A DNA stretch of 5,923 bases from an uncultured Ruminococcus sp. (GTDB lineage: Bacteria > Bacillota > Clostridia > Oscillospirales > Ruminococcaceae): NCBI GenBank assembly GCA_947174625.1, contig CAMWJT010000087.1, forward strand, positions 1 through 5,923. The letters run 5' to 3'. Every line of letters begins with the position of its first letter. Position 1 is the stretch's first letter. Below the pieces are notes generated by a model that did no database searches, was not told the origin of the DNA, and was given only the letters and a program-made list of their open reading frames with translations. Positions 1 to 5,923 of the stretch are shown in pieces. The position numbers and the translations under genes are program-made.

Positions 1-2277
1 GTATTTGTTCCCCTGCTTTATCTGTCAGCCGTCCTGGTGTTCGGCTGCCTGATTTATAATTTCAGAAAACCCCGACAGATCAGCATTGAACCGCCGCTCA
101 GAATGCTCCTGTTTTTCGCCGGAGCTGCATTGCTCCTGAATGCGACGGCAATGCTGACACCTTCCCTACAGATGGCTTATGTTCTGTTTGGTATGTATCA
201 TATTGCAATGGATTTCGTCGTCAATGGTATGATGTGCTTTGTGCGCAGATATACAGGAATCCGGGCTTATCATCCGAAAACACAAACCGCATTCGGTCTG
301 GTTGCCATTGCGGATGCTGTGCTTATGATGATCAATTGCTTTGTTCCGGTTGTATTTGCCTGTGAACAGATGACTGACCAGTTTGGCGCTCCGTTCTGGC
401 ATATCAGTTCTATGAGTGCGCTGTATCTTGTCCATGCACTGCTGATTTATGCAATGGTGTCTGTTCTGGTCTGGGATCTGATCCGGAAAATTCTGCAATC
501 TCCGAAAATTTATAAATTAAAATACGCTGTGATTCTGATTCTGGATTGTATTGTCATCATCTGCCACACGATTTATCTGCAATTGAAAACTAAGATTGAT
601 TATTCCCTTTTCTGGTATGCTATTGTTGCATTTTCTATCTGTTATTTTTCTATTATTTATATTCCCAGAGGACTGATGGATAGATTATTATATTTTACAA
701 TTTCTAATATGCAGGATGGTATTATCTGTCTAGATATTGAAAACAAATGCGTGCATGCCAACCGGACAGCGAAAATTTATTGCGATTTTGAAATTGATCA
801 GCAGGTTGCCACCTGGTTCACGGAAGAAATTCCCCTGGATGCTGAAGATTATTCTTGGGATGCCAGACGAAGAATCAGCGGCGGAATGCGTTACTATCGG
901 ATTCAGTATCAGAAAATTTTTGATATACAATCAAAATATCTCGGGTGTTTCTTTATCATTCAGGATTGTACGAAAGAAACTGAACGTTTTGAATCTGAAA
1001 AATATCGTGCCACACATGATGCACTCACAGGAATTTATAACAAAGAATATTTCTATGAGATGACCAGAGAAGAAATTGCACAGAATCCGTCGCAGGAGTA
1101 TTGCATTGTCTGCACGGATGTGAAGAATTTCAAACTTGTCAATGACATGTTCGGCATTCAGACAGGGGATAAGCTTTTGCTGAGGATTGCCGGGATTCTG
1201 CGATCTCTTGCAGGAGAACGATGGGTATACGGCAGACTGACCGGCGACCGGTTTGCGTTATGTGTTCCAGAAGAAGAATTTGACGAAGAACAGATGCTCC
1301 GGAAGATTGTCCGCATGGCAAAACTGACGGAAGACACAGTTTTTAAAGTACATATTCATATCGGTGTTTATAAAATCGAAGATAAGCAACTAGGCATTTC
1401 TATGATGTGTGACCGGGCAAATCTGGCAATCCGGACAATTAAGGACAGTTATCAGAATATTGTCGCCTATTATAAAGAAAATTTGCGTGAAAGCAAAATC
1501 AATGAACAGAAAGTCATCAGTGAATTTGAAGAAGCCATCCGGGGCAGACAGTTTGCAGCTTATGTACAGCCACAGATTGCCGTCAACGGCAAAATTCGTG
1601 GCGGAGAAGTACTTGTCCGCTGGATTCATCCGGAACGTGGCATGATTCCGCCGGGCGAATTCATTCCCATTTTTGAACAGACGGGATTTATCAGCCGTCT
1701 GGATGCGTACATGTGGGAAACCGCCTGTATGCGCCTTCAGAGATGGAAAAATGCCGGATTGACTGAAAATTATTTGTCCATTAATATTTCGCAGAAAGAT
1801 TTTTATTTGCTTGATGTGTATAAAACAATGACAGGACTGGTGGAATATTATGACATTGATCCGAAAAATCTGCATCTGGAAATCACGGAAACGGCTGTGA
1901 TGAACAATCCGCAGACACAACTTCCCCTGATTGCAAAATTAAGAAATTATGGTTTTTTAGTAGAAATTGATGATTTCGGGAGCGGTTATTCTTCTTTGAA
2001 TACGCTGAAAGATCTGCAAGCTGATATTCTCAAGATTGACATGGGCTTTCTGAGTGAGACGGCACATCAGGGCAGGAGCAAATTAATTCTTCAGATGATT
2101 ATTGCACTTGCAAAAGCACTCCGGATGGAAGTCATTACAGAGGGTGTGGAAACGCAAGATCAGGTGAATTTTTTGAAAACTTACGGATGCGACATTTTCC
2201 AGGGGTATTATTTCGCAAAGCCAATGCCGATCATGGAATTTGAAATGCAATATCTGAACAGAGTATTTGATTTATAA
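1..2277 (+). CDS. Membrane-bound EAL c-di-GMP phosphodiesterase with PAS and degenerate GGDEF domain (5'-partial)
   Basis: The frame is open from base 1 and its first 12 codons are hydrophobic, so the gene starts before the window; the GTG at 37 is an internal valine in my reading. Numbering from base 1, there are about seven hydrophobic segments (roughly 1-20, 33-52, 58-80, 97-120, 140-160, 174-193, 202-221), resembling the N-terminal 7TM sensor region of some histidine kinases. A PAS-like region follows (about 228-324), then GGDEF (about 336-492) and EAL (about 504-752). The GGDEF signature reads TGDRF (414-418), losing the first Gly and the metal-binding Glu, and the RxxD inhibitory site is absent, so cyclase activity is unlikely. 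The EAL domain keeps the expected residues: E536 (as EVL), N595, E627, DDFG 657-660, K678, E714 and Q734. It should hydrolyse c-di-GMP to pGpG at the inner membrane; the GGDEF domain may bind GTP as a regulator (inference). It ends at a TAA and is followed by its own terminator. Confidence 0.9.
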   Translation, partial: VFVPLLYLSAVLVFGCLIYNFRKPRQISIEPPLRMLLFFAGAALLLNATAMLTPSLQMAYVLFGMYHIAMDFVVNGMMCFVRRYTGIRAYHPKTQTAFGLVAIADAVLMMINCFVPVVFACEQMTDQFGAPFWHISSMSALYLVHALLIYAMVSVLVWDLIRKILQSPKIYKLKYAVILILDCIVIICHTIYLQLKTKIDYSLFWYAIVAFSICYFSIIYIPRGLMDRLLYFTISNMQDGIICLDIENKCVHANRTAKIYCDFEIDQQVATWFTEEIPLDAEDYSWDARRRISGGMRYYRIQYQKIFDIQSKYLGCFFIIQDCTKETERFESEKYRATHDALTGIYNKEYFYEMTREEIAQNPSQEYCIVCTDVKNFKLVNDMFGIQTGDKLLLRIAGILRSLAGERWVYGRLTGDRFALCVPEEEFDEEQMLRKIVRMAKLTEDTVFKVHIHIGVYKIEDKQLGISMMCDRANLAIRTIKDSYQNIVAYYKENLRESKINEQKVISEFEEAIRGRQFAAYVQPQIAVNGKIRGGEVLVRWIHPERGMIPPGEFIPIFEQTGFISRLDAYMWETACMRLQRWKNAGLTENYLSINISQKDFYLLDVYKTMTGLVEYYDIDPKNLHLEITETAVMNNPQTQLPLIAKLRNYGFLVEIDDFGSGYSSLNTLKDLQADILKIDMGFLSETAHQGRSKLILQMIIALAKALRMEVITEGVETQDQVNFLKTYGCDIFQGYYFAKPMPIMEFEMQYLNRVFDL

Positions 2278-2289
2278 AAAATACAATGC

Positions 2290-2353
2290 TCCCCTTTTGT
2301 TAGACAATGTTAGACAATGTGGTAACAAGTCTAATGAAAGGGGATGTTTTTTT
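2290..2353 (+). terminator. Rho-independent terminator of the EAL gene
   Basis: Bases 2290-2305 (TCCCCTTTTGTTAGAC) pair with 2329-2344 (GTCTAATGAAAGGGGA) as a continuous 16-bp RNA stem containing two tandem G-U wobbles. A run of seven T follows at 2347-2353. The 23-base loop can fold again, with TGTTA at 2308-2312 pairing TAACA at 2323-2327. The wobbles become C-A mismatches in the opposite transcript, so the element is best suited to stopping rightward transcription, 13 bases after the EAL stop codon. Confidence 0.85.
2299..2318. repeat. Tandem 10-bp repeat inside the terminator loop
   Basis: The unit GTTAGACAAT occurs twice without a gap (2299-2308 and 2309-2318), followed by GTGG. Each copy carries TTAGAC (2300-2305 and 2310-2315), and either can pair with GTCTAA at 2329-2334. 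The second copy therefore gives an alternative, shorter inner stem. It is most simply a local duplication within the terminator. Confidence 0.8.
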
Positions 2354-2368
2354 GCTCAAAAGCTACAT

Positions 2369-2401
2369 AAAAAAGCGACCAAGATTTCTCTCAGTCACTT
2401 T
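2369..2401 (-). terminator. Rho-independent terminator of the SDR/arsR transcript
   Basis: Read on the minus strand, GTGAC-T-GAGA (2398-2389) pairs with TCTT-G-GTCGC (2384-2375) around a GAAA tetraloop. This gives a 10-bp stem with three G-U wobbles, extendable by three A-U pairs. It runs directly into six T (2374-2369). It lies just beyond the tandem TAA stop codons of the SDR gene. On the plus strand the wobble positions become mismatches, so it is specific for leftward transcription. Confidence 0.75.
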
Positions 2402-2412
2402 GAAGTCAGTTA

Positions 2413-3393
2413 TTATTTTATTTTATTCTTATCTTTATCACCCAAATTATGGATATTCCACTTGAATGAACATAATTTTGCTGCCTTGGTCGTATCAAAC
2501 ATTGTATTATTCATGATTTTTGTCAGATCCAAAAACCTGTAATTTGTTTTCATTTCTTTACTGCCGATCATGTTCTGAATCATTTTCAAATTGGCATTTG
2601 GTGTGTTTTTTTGCAGAACGATTCCCAGTCTGTGATATTTTTTCATATATTCAATAATTTCAGATGCCATAATAGGATGTTTATCTGCTACGTTGTACAC
2701 GCCCGTAAGATTATGATTCTCAAATGCCATCTGCACAAAAGTCAGCAGGAAATCTACTAAATTATGCAGACAACACATGTGAAAGCTATATTCCCCGCTT
2801 TGGTAAATAAATTTTGTCTTGTCTTTAGGATCTGTAATTTTCGCTTCCAGATTGGCACAAAATTCTTTGGTATAGATCGGTGCAATCCGGAAAATCGCAA
2901 CCGTCATATCGGGTCTGCGCCCGATTTCAGAAGAAAGTCTCTGTTCGGATGCCATTTTTAATTTGGCATAATTGGTGACAGGTTTCAGAAAATCATCCTC
3001 ATGCAAAGGCTCTCGGAATTTGGGAATCTGATACACCTGTGTTGTGCTGATTAAAATAAATTGCTTTACTTCGTGTGCAAGTGCTAATTGATAGATAAAT
3101 TCATTGCACTTGTCATTTTCTTTGATCGCAGAATCTGTAATGATACTATCCAGGTCATTATCTGCTGTACATGCCAAATGAATGACAATATCAAAATGAT
3201 ACCGTTCCATGATGTCTGCATATGCCACTTTTTCCACGGGAGATGCCTGACAGAACGTGAATCTTGCCTTATTTAAATTATAATTACTCTGCTTTCTGTC
3301 TACGGCAACGACTTCATAGCCTTTTGCCAGGAAACTGGAACAGATCTGATCTCCTATCAAGCCGCAGCCGCCTGTTACTAAAACTTTACTCAT
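2413..3393 (-). CDS. NAD(P)-dependent epimerase/dehydratase-like protein (extended SDR family)
   Basis: This 326-residue protein has the usual length of an extended short-chain dehydrogenase/reductase. The N-terminal Rossmann fold shows TGGCGLIG (7-14, GxxGxxG) with D32 at the end of strand beta-2, which suggests NAD(H) preference. HLAC (72-75) follows strand beta-4, S116/T117/T118 supply the catalytic Ser/Thr position, and Y142-x3-K146 is the catalytic pair; FRIAPIYT (168-175) matches the family's substrate-domain entry motif. Such enzymes act in the cytosol, often on nucleotide sugars, but the substrate cannot be read here and no sugar-pathway neighbours are visible. The ATG at 3393 is preceded by GGAGTG (3402-3407 on the minus strand) at good spacing. 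The C-terminus is lysine/asparagine-rich and ends in tandem TAA stops (second at 2410-2412). It is 42 bases downstream of the ArsR-type gene with no terminator between, so co-transcription is likely. Confidence 0.88.
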   Translation of the reverse strand: MSKVLVTGGCGLIGDQICSSFLAKGYEVVAVDRKQSNYNLNKARFTFCQASPVEKVAYADIMERYHFDIVIHLACTADNDLDSIITDSAIKENDKCNEFIYQLALAHEVKQFILISTTQVYQIPKFREPLHEDDFLKPVTNYAKLKMASEQRLSSEIGRRPDMTVAIFRIAPIYTKEFCANLEAKITDPKDKTKFIYQSGEYSFHMCCLHNLVDFLLTFVQMAFENHNLTGVYNVADKHPIMASEIIEYMKKYHRLGIVLQKNTPNANLKMIQNMIGSKEMKTNYRFLDLTKIMNNTMFDTTKAAKLCSFKWNIHNLGDKDKNKIK

Positions 3394-3435
3394 AAAAAAT
3401 TCACTCCAATGCTGATTTAATTTTTTTTAAAATTT

Positions 3436-3753
3436 CTATTCCTGCACATGTTCCAGTGCCAGACTGAAAATACTTCCTACATGGGAATCCGCCAGGGAAT
3501 AGAACACGGTCTTCCCGACTTTCCGGCTTTTGACAAGTCTGCCCTGTTTGAGAATTTTTAATTGATGTGAAATTGCAGAATTTGTCATTTGCAGATGCAG
3601 TGCAATATCGCTTACACAATGTTCCCTGTCCAGCAACTGTGCCATAATGCGCACTCTTGTGGTATCTCCGAACAAAGAGAGTAACTGTGCAATTTTTTCA
3701 AAAGTTTCCTGATCTGCCTGTATTTCCGTTTTTTTTTCTGGTTCTTTCTCCAT
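3436..3753 (-). CDS. ArsR/SmtB-family metal-sensing transcriptional repressor (alpha-5 zinc-site type)
   Basis: This is a 105-residue winged-helix protein, close to the usual family size, with a charged N-terminal tail, the FGDTTRVRIM dimer/helix region (about 28-37) and a helix-turn-helix around residues 47-75 (SDIALHLQMTNSAISHQLKIL). The last helix reads D89-x-H91 ... H102-x2-E105. That is the exact DxH(x10)HxxE spacing of the alpha-5 zinc site in SmtB, CzrA and ZiaR. The arsenic/cadmium-type CxC motif is missing; only C46 is present. Known relatives bind operator DNA as dimers and release it on binding Zn(II) or Co(II). An in-frame TTG at 3765 would add four residues, but it sits almost on top of the AAAGGA ribosome site, so I prefer the ATG at 3753, whose spacing is rather long (about 13). 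No metal transporter is adjacent; the visible target is its own transcript with the SDR gene. Family call is firm, metal is inferred. Confidence 0.88.
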   Translation of the reverse strand: MEKEPEKKTEIQADQETFEKIAQLLSLFGDTTRVRIMAQLLDREHCVSDIALHLQMTNSAISHQLKILKQGRLVKSRKVGKTVFYSLADSHVGSIFSLALEHVQE

Positions 3754-3806
3754 TTCAAGTCTCAAATCCTTTCTGATCTGTCACTTCTGATACGATAACT
3801 AATTCT

Positions 3807-3835
3807 ATTATAACATATGATCTGGAATTTGTCAA
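3807..3835 (-). promoter_or_regulatory. Consensus sigma-A promoter for arsR-SDR
   Basis: On the minus strand the -35 is TTGACA (3835-3830), the spacer is exactly 17 bases and the -10 is TATAAT (3812-3807), preceded by TG at the extended -10 position. The transcript should start near base 3800, giving a leader of about 46 bases before the ATG at 3753. A perfect promoter suits control by a repressor such as the encoded ArsR protein, although I could not define an operator. Confidence 0.88.
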
Positions 3836-3861
3836 TTTTTTTTATTTTTTTCTATTTTTTT
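3836..3861 (-). promoter_or_regulatory. A-tract UP-element-like sequence upstream of the arsR promoter
   Basis: Immediately upstream of the -35 the minus strand carries three A runs of 8, 7 and 7 bases (3836-3843, 3845-3851, 3855-3861), centred about 8.5 and 10 bases apart. A-tracts at this position are known to bind the alpha subunit C-terminal domain or to bend DNA. Whether they stimulate this promoter is inference. On the plus strand the same bases are T runs upstream of the sigma gene, but no hairpin precedes them, so they are not a terminator. Confidence 0.5.
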
Positions 3862-3915
3862 CTGCACATTCCGGATGATTTCTCCGTTATACCAGATAGG
3901 GAGTGAAAAAAATCT

Positions 3916-4371
3916 ATGCCATCCAAAAAATTAGAAAAGCAATACACCAGAATTTTTCACTACTGTCTTTCTTATCTCCGGAATCAGCAGGACGCAGAAG
4001 ATGTCACACAGGAAACATTTTTAAGATTCTTGCAACATCCGGAGTATCAGGGCAGTTATGAAATGCAGTATTTATATAAAATTGCAAAAAATCTCTGCAC
4101 GGATCAGCGCCGGCGCAGTCAGCCGGAAGCGCTCCGGGAAGAAATGATACCATCCGGCGAACCGGATATTTTCACAAAAACCGCCCTGAAACTTGCGCTT
4201 GCAGAATTATCCGACGAAGAACGGGATATGATTCTGCTCCGGTATGTGAATCAGGAAAAAATAACGGTGATTGCGAAAATTTTTCAAATATCACGCTTTA
4301 CAGCAAGCAGGAGGATTCATGCTGCCATGCAGAAATTACAAAACAAACTCAGTGAGGAGAAACTTTCATGA
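3916..4371 (+). CDS. ECF-type RNA polymerase sigma factor (sigma-70 family)
   Basis: At 151 residues this matches the short, two-domain ECF sigma factors. Sigma region 2 spans about 5-67: the DAEDVTQETFLRFL core (26-39) is the polymerase-binding region 2.2, and YLYKIAKNLCTDQRRR (52-67) fits the -10-recognising region 2.3/2.4. A short linker leads to sigma region 4 (about 95-145), with LSDEERDMILLRY (98-110) and the helix-turn-helix ITVIAKIFQISRFTASRRIH (116-135) for -35 contact. Region 3 is absent. The start ATG at 3916 follows AGGGAGTG (3898-3905). The stop overlaps the next gene's start as ATGA (4368-4371), implying translational coupling to the membrane protein that probably holds it inactive. 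It directs polymerase to an unknown regulon; no clear ECF-type promoter is seen upstream, so autoregulation is unproven. Confidence 0.88.
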   Translation: MPSKKLEKQYTRIFHYCLSYLRNQQDAEDVTQETFLRFLQHPEYQGSYEMQYLYKIAKNLCTDQRRRSQPEALREEMIPSGEPDIFTKTALKLALAELSDEERDMILLRYVNQEKITVIAKIFQISRFTASRRIHAAMQKLQNKLSEEKLS

Positions 4372-5870
4372 AAATCAGCAGACGGAAATTAAAAAAAGCA
4401 CTCCGGGAACTTTACACAGAACAACAACCGGAACGAATGCCGGCATTTCTCGGACAGCTCCAGGAACAGGATGCAGAAAAATCAGAAAAAATTGCAAAAA
4501 TCAGAAGATTTTCCGTTCCGGCAATGGCTCTGCTGATTCTGGGAATTATGACAGGATACGGCTATCTGAGTTATCGGGATGCCTATCAGCCGTATCATCA
4601 GACAAGCACTGAAGAAACAGAAGAAACGGAGCGCATTGATTCTACAGAAAAAATCATTTCTGTATCAGAATCCAGTACACCAGAGAGCAAGACAACAGAA
4701 AAGCAAAAACAAATTCTGCATCTGGAAACAGAAACGCACACACAAGCAAATACAATCCATCCTACAGAAACAATATTCACAGAAACGATAGCAACTGCAA
4801 TCACAGAAATGACAGAAATCCCGGAAATCACAGATTCTGTCACATCCGACACAGAACAAATCATCCTTCCGGAAACACAACCGGCATCTACCATTACAAT
4901 CCAGACAGAAACGGAAACCATTCCCGAAACACAACAATCCAAGCGGACACTCACAAGAGAAGAAATCTGTTCTTTACTCGAAGAAGAAACCCGTTTTTCA
5001 GAACTGGATATTGCCTATGATCTTTATTTTGACAGTATCGGCGACAGCATCATGAATAATCTGCTTTCTGCCAGAAGTGAAATCATCCCTGAAATTGTAT
5101 TCTATTTCAGGAAGCCCTTGGAGCAAGATCCTGTTCTCGATTCTGTAAAAGTACCTGTTTCGATGATTCTGCCGGAGCTGATTGACCACCCTGTTTCAGA
5201 TCTGGAGAATTTCCGGGAAAATCTCTTTTTGACAAAAAAAAATTCTGTTTACTGGGCGGAAGATGATTCCCTGCAATATACTTTTTATACATCTATATCT
5301 CAGCAATCAGATCTATTAACTGGAGATCTGAAAATCAAATTAGAAAAAGCAGGGAAAAATAATTTTTCAGATTATGATGCAATCTATCATTTTGCATCTT
5401 TATGGCAAGCAGAATATTTTTCGCTGTATCATCCGGAAACCGAAAATTATTATTTCGCTATGACAGACCAGGATTATCAAAAAATTGAAAATTTATTTTC
5501 CATGATCAAACGACATGTACCGCAGAATCATGAATACTATCAGGAATGGCTTACCGCCGGAACGTACTCCGTAAAATCCAGTCATCTGGCACAGAATTCT
5601 TATGAAGTGGCAGAAATTTATCTGGAATATCTCAGTTACTGCTATCTGATCGACACCCTCACCGATCAATTAAAGCAACAGCTCCCGGAAGAAGCATTCT
5701 CTTTGGTGCAGGAATTCAATCAGAACTGGTCAACTCAGGAAAAATATTTCTTAGAACAGGTAATCCCCTATGAATGGGATGAATCCCATCCGGAAGTAAT
5801 CTGCTTTGAAATGGAATCTGCAAAATGCCGGAGTCTGTTATTACTATTATATTTGCAGGATCTGACTTGA
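4368..5870 (+). CDS. Single-pass membrane protein, putative anti-sigma/sensor partner of the ECF sigma factor
   Basis: This 500-residue protein has no domain I recognise by name; the role is inferred from position and architecture. Residues 1-47 are a basic, hydrophilic cytoplasmic segment without the Hx3Cx2C zinc anti-sigma motif. Residues 48-68 form one TM helix, with Arg/Lys before it, predicting N-in/C-out. Residues 81-190 are a low-complexity linker with 28 Thr, 21 Glu and no Gly. Residues 193-500 form a probable extracytoplasmic domain rich in Tyr/Trp/Phe, especially 340-426, with Cys at 201, 425, 479 and 487. It starts inside the stop of the sigma gene (ATGA) with GAGGAG at 4354-4359, 8 bases upstream, which indicates coupled synthesis. 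The layout resembles RsgI-like or other transmembrane anti-sigma sensors in which an outside domain gates sigma release. It could instead be a surface protein merely co-regulated by the sigma factor. No signal-peptidase or sorting motif was noticed. Confidence 0.75.
   Translation: MKISRRKLKKALRELYTEQQPERMPAFLGQLQEQDAEKSEKIAKIRRFSVPAMALLILGIMTGYGYLSYRDAYQPYHQTSTEETEETERIDSTEKIISVSESSTPESKTTEKQKQILHLETETHTQANTIHPTETIFTETIATAITEMTEIPEITDSVTSDTEQIILPETQPASTITIQTETETIPETQQSKRTLTREEICSLLEEETRFSELDIAYDLYFDSIGDSIMNNLLSARSEIIPEIVFYFRKPLEQDPVLDSVKVPVSMILPELIDHPVSDLENFRENLFLTKKNSVYWAEDDSLQYTFYTSISQQSDLLTGDLKIKLEKAGKNNFSDYDAIYHFASLWQAEYFSLYHPETENYYFAMTDQDYQKIENLFSMIKRHVPQNHEYYQEWLTAGTYSVKSSHLAQNSYEVAEIYLEYLSYCYLIDTLTDQLKQQLPEEAFSLVQEFNQNWSTQEKYFLEQVIPYEWDESHPEVICFEMESAKCRSLLLLLYLQDLT
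4617..4910 (+). repeat. In-frame ACAGAA (Thr-Glu) low-complexity tract
   Basis: The hexamer ACAGAA recurs ten times in about 290 bases (for example at 4617, 4644, 4695, 4728, 4764, 4803, 4851 and 4905), with related GAAACA and GGAAAC words between. It encodes the Thr-Glu-rich linker of the membrane protein. The copies are irregularly spaced, so this is a degenerate compositional repeat and not a clean tandem array. Confidence 0.7.
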
Positions 5871-5895
5871 CAATCCGGGATTTCTATGCTATAAT
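5867..5895 (+). promoter_or_regulatory. Consensus sigma-A promoter for a gene beyond the window
   Basis: TTGACA (5867-5872) overlaps the TGA stop of the membrane-protein gene (5868-5870). A 17-base spacer leads to TATAAT (5890-5895), with TG at the extended -10 position. Transcription would start near 5902. The last bases (GGAAAAGG, 5916-5923) look like the beginning of a ribosome binding site, so a rightward gene probably starts just outside the window. No terminator separates it from the sigma/sensor operon, so some read-through is possible. Confidence 0.85.
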
Positions 5896-5923
5896 TTTAA
5901 AAATATTAAAAATATGGAAAAGG

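Noticed and set aside
37..39. GTG at 37 as the true start of the EAL protein
   Set aside because: The frame stays open to base 1 with hydrophobic codons that complete a first TM segment, and no ribosome binding site lies just before 37.
1390..1920. 176-codon minus-strand open frame inside the EAL gene
   Set aside because: It lies opposite well-conserved GGDEF/EAL coding sequence and its translation shows no recognisable motif.
2267..2542. Small plus-strand open frame running from the EAL stop across the terminators
   Set aside because: It spans both terminators and the antisense end of the SDR gene and has no ribosome binding site of its own.
3394..3435. Terminator between arsR and the SDR gene
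   Set aside because: The gap is A/T-rich with A and T runs but has no GC-containing hairpin before a T run on the minus strand.
3766..3830. SmtB/CzrA-type 12-2-12 operator near the arsR promoter
   Set aside because: Only short fragments (CATATG in the spacer, AATTC/GAATT arms 19 bases apart) were seen; none matches the expected inverted repeat well enough to call.
3862..3892. Possible sigma-A promoter for the ECF gene (TTATAC at 3887-3892 with a poor TGCACA-like -35)
   Set aside because: The -35 is weak and the predicted start near 3899 would fall inside the ribosome binding site. No ECF-style GAAC/CGT pair was convincing either.
4598..4954. Long minus-strand open frames opposite the Thr/Glu linker
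   Set aside because: They are shadows of the repetitive ACAGAA tract; the Val/Ser or Cys/Phe-rich low-complexity translations, lack of ribosome sites and lack of conserved motifs argue against coding.

Overview
The window looks like a chromosomal segment of a low-to-moderate GC Firmicute. Evidence seen in the sequence: strong GGAG-type ribosome binding sites, canonical sigma-A promoters, hairpin-plus-T-run terminators, and a Thr/Glu-rich extracytoplasmic linker. The combination of a 7-TM/PAS/GGDEF/EAL protein with an ECF sigma factor followed by a Thr-rich membrane protein suggests a gut clostridium, possibly Ruminococcus-like (Oscillospiraceae). That placement is inference from style, not from a marker gene.

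Layout from left to right. (1) Bases 1-2277 (+): the 3' part of a membrane c-di-GMP gene with seven apparent TM segments, a PAS domain, a degenerate GGDEF domain and an intact EAL domain; the true start lies before the window. (2) Bases 2278-2412: a convergent intergenic gap with two separate intrinsic terminators, one per strand. (3) Bases 2413-3393 (-): an extended-SDR NAD-dependent epimerase/dehydratase-like protein. (4) Bases 3436-3753 (-): an ArsR/SmtB-type repressor with a complete alpha-5 zinc-site signature, 42 bases upstream of the SDR gene and probably its operon partner. (5) Bases 3754-3915: a divergent control region with a consensus sigma-A promoter and A-tracts firing leftward into arsR-SDR. 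(6) Bases 3916-4371 (+): a short ECF sigma factor. (7) Bases 4368-5870 (+): a 500-residue single-pass membrane protein, ATGA-overlapped with the sigma gene. It is the likely anti-sigma/sensor partner and has an unrecognised extracytoplasmic domain. (8) Bases 5867-5923: a second perfect TTGACA-17-TATAAT promoter that overlaps the stop codon of the sensor gene and drives a gene beyond the window.

The window therefore holds three independent signal-handling units: c-di-GMP turnover under membrane/PAS control, a metal-responsive repressor paired with a sugar-nucleotide-type SDR enzyme, and an ECF sigma/transmembrane partner module. The last is the best candidate for something undescribed. Its partner lacks a zinc anti-sigma motif, and its architecture (short basic cytoplasmic segment, TM helix, about 115-residue Thr/Glu linker, about 300-residue orphan domain) resembles the general plan of RsgI-like surface sensors without any domain I can name.
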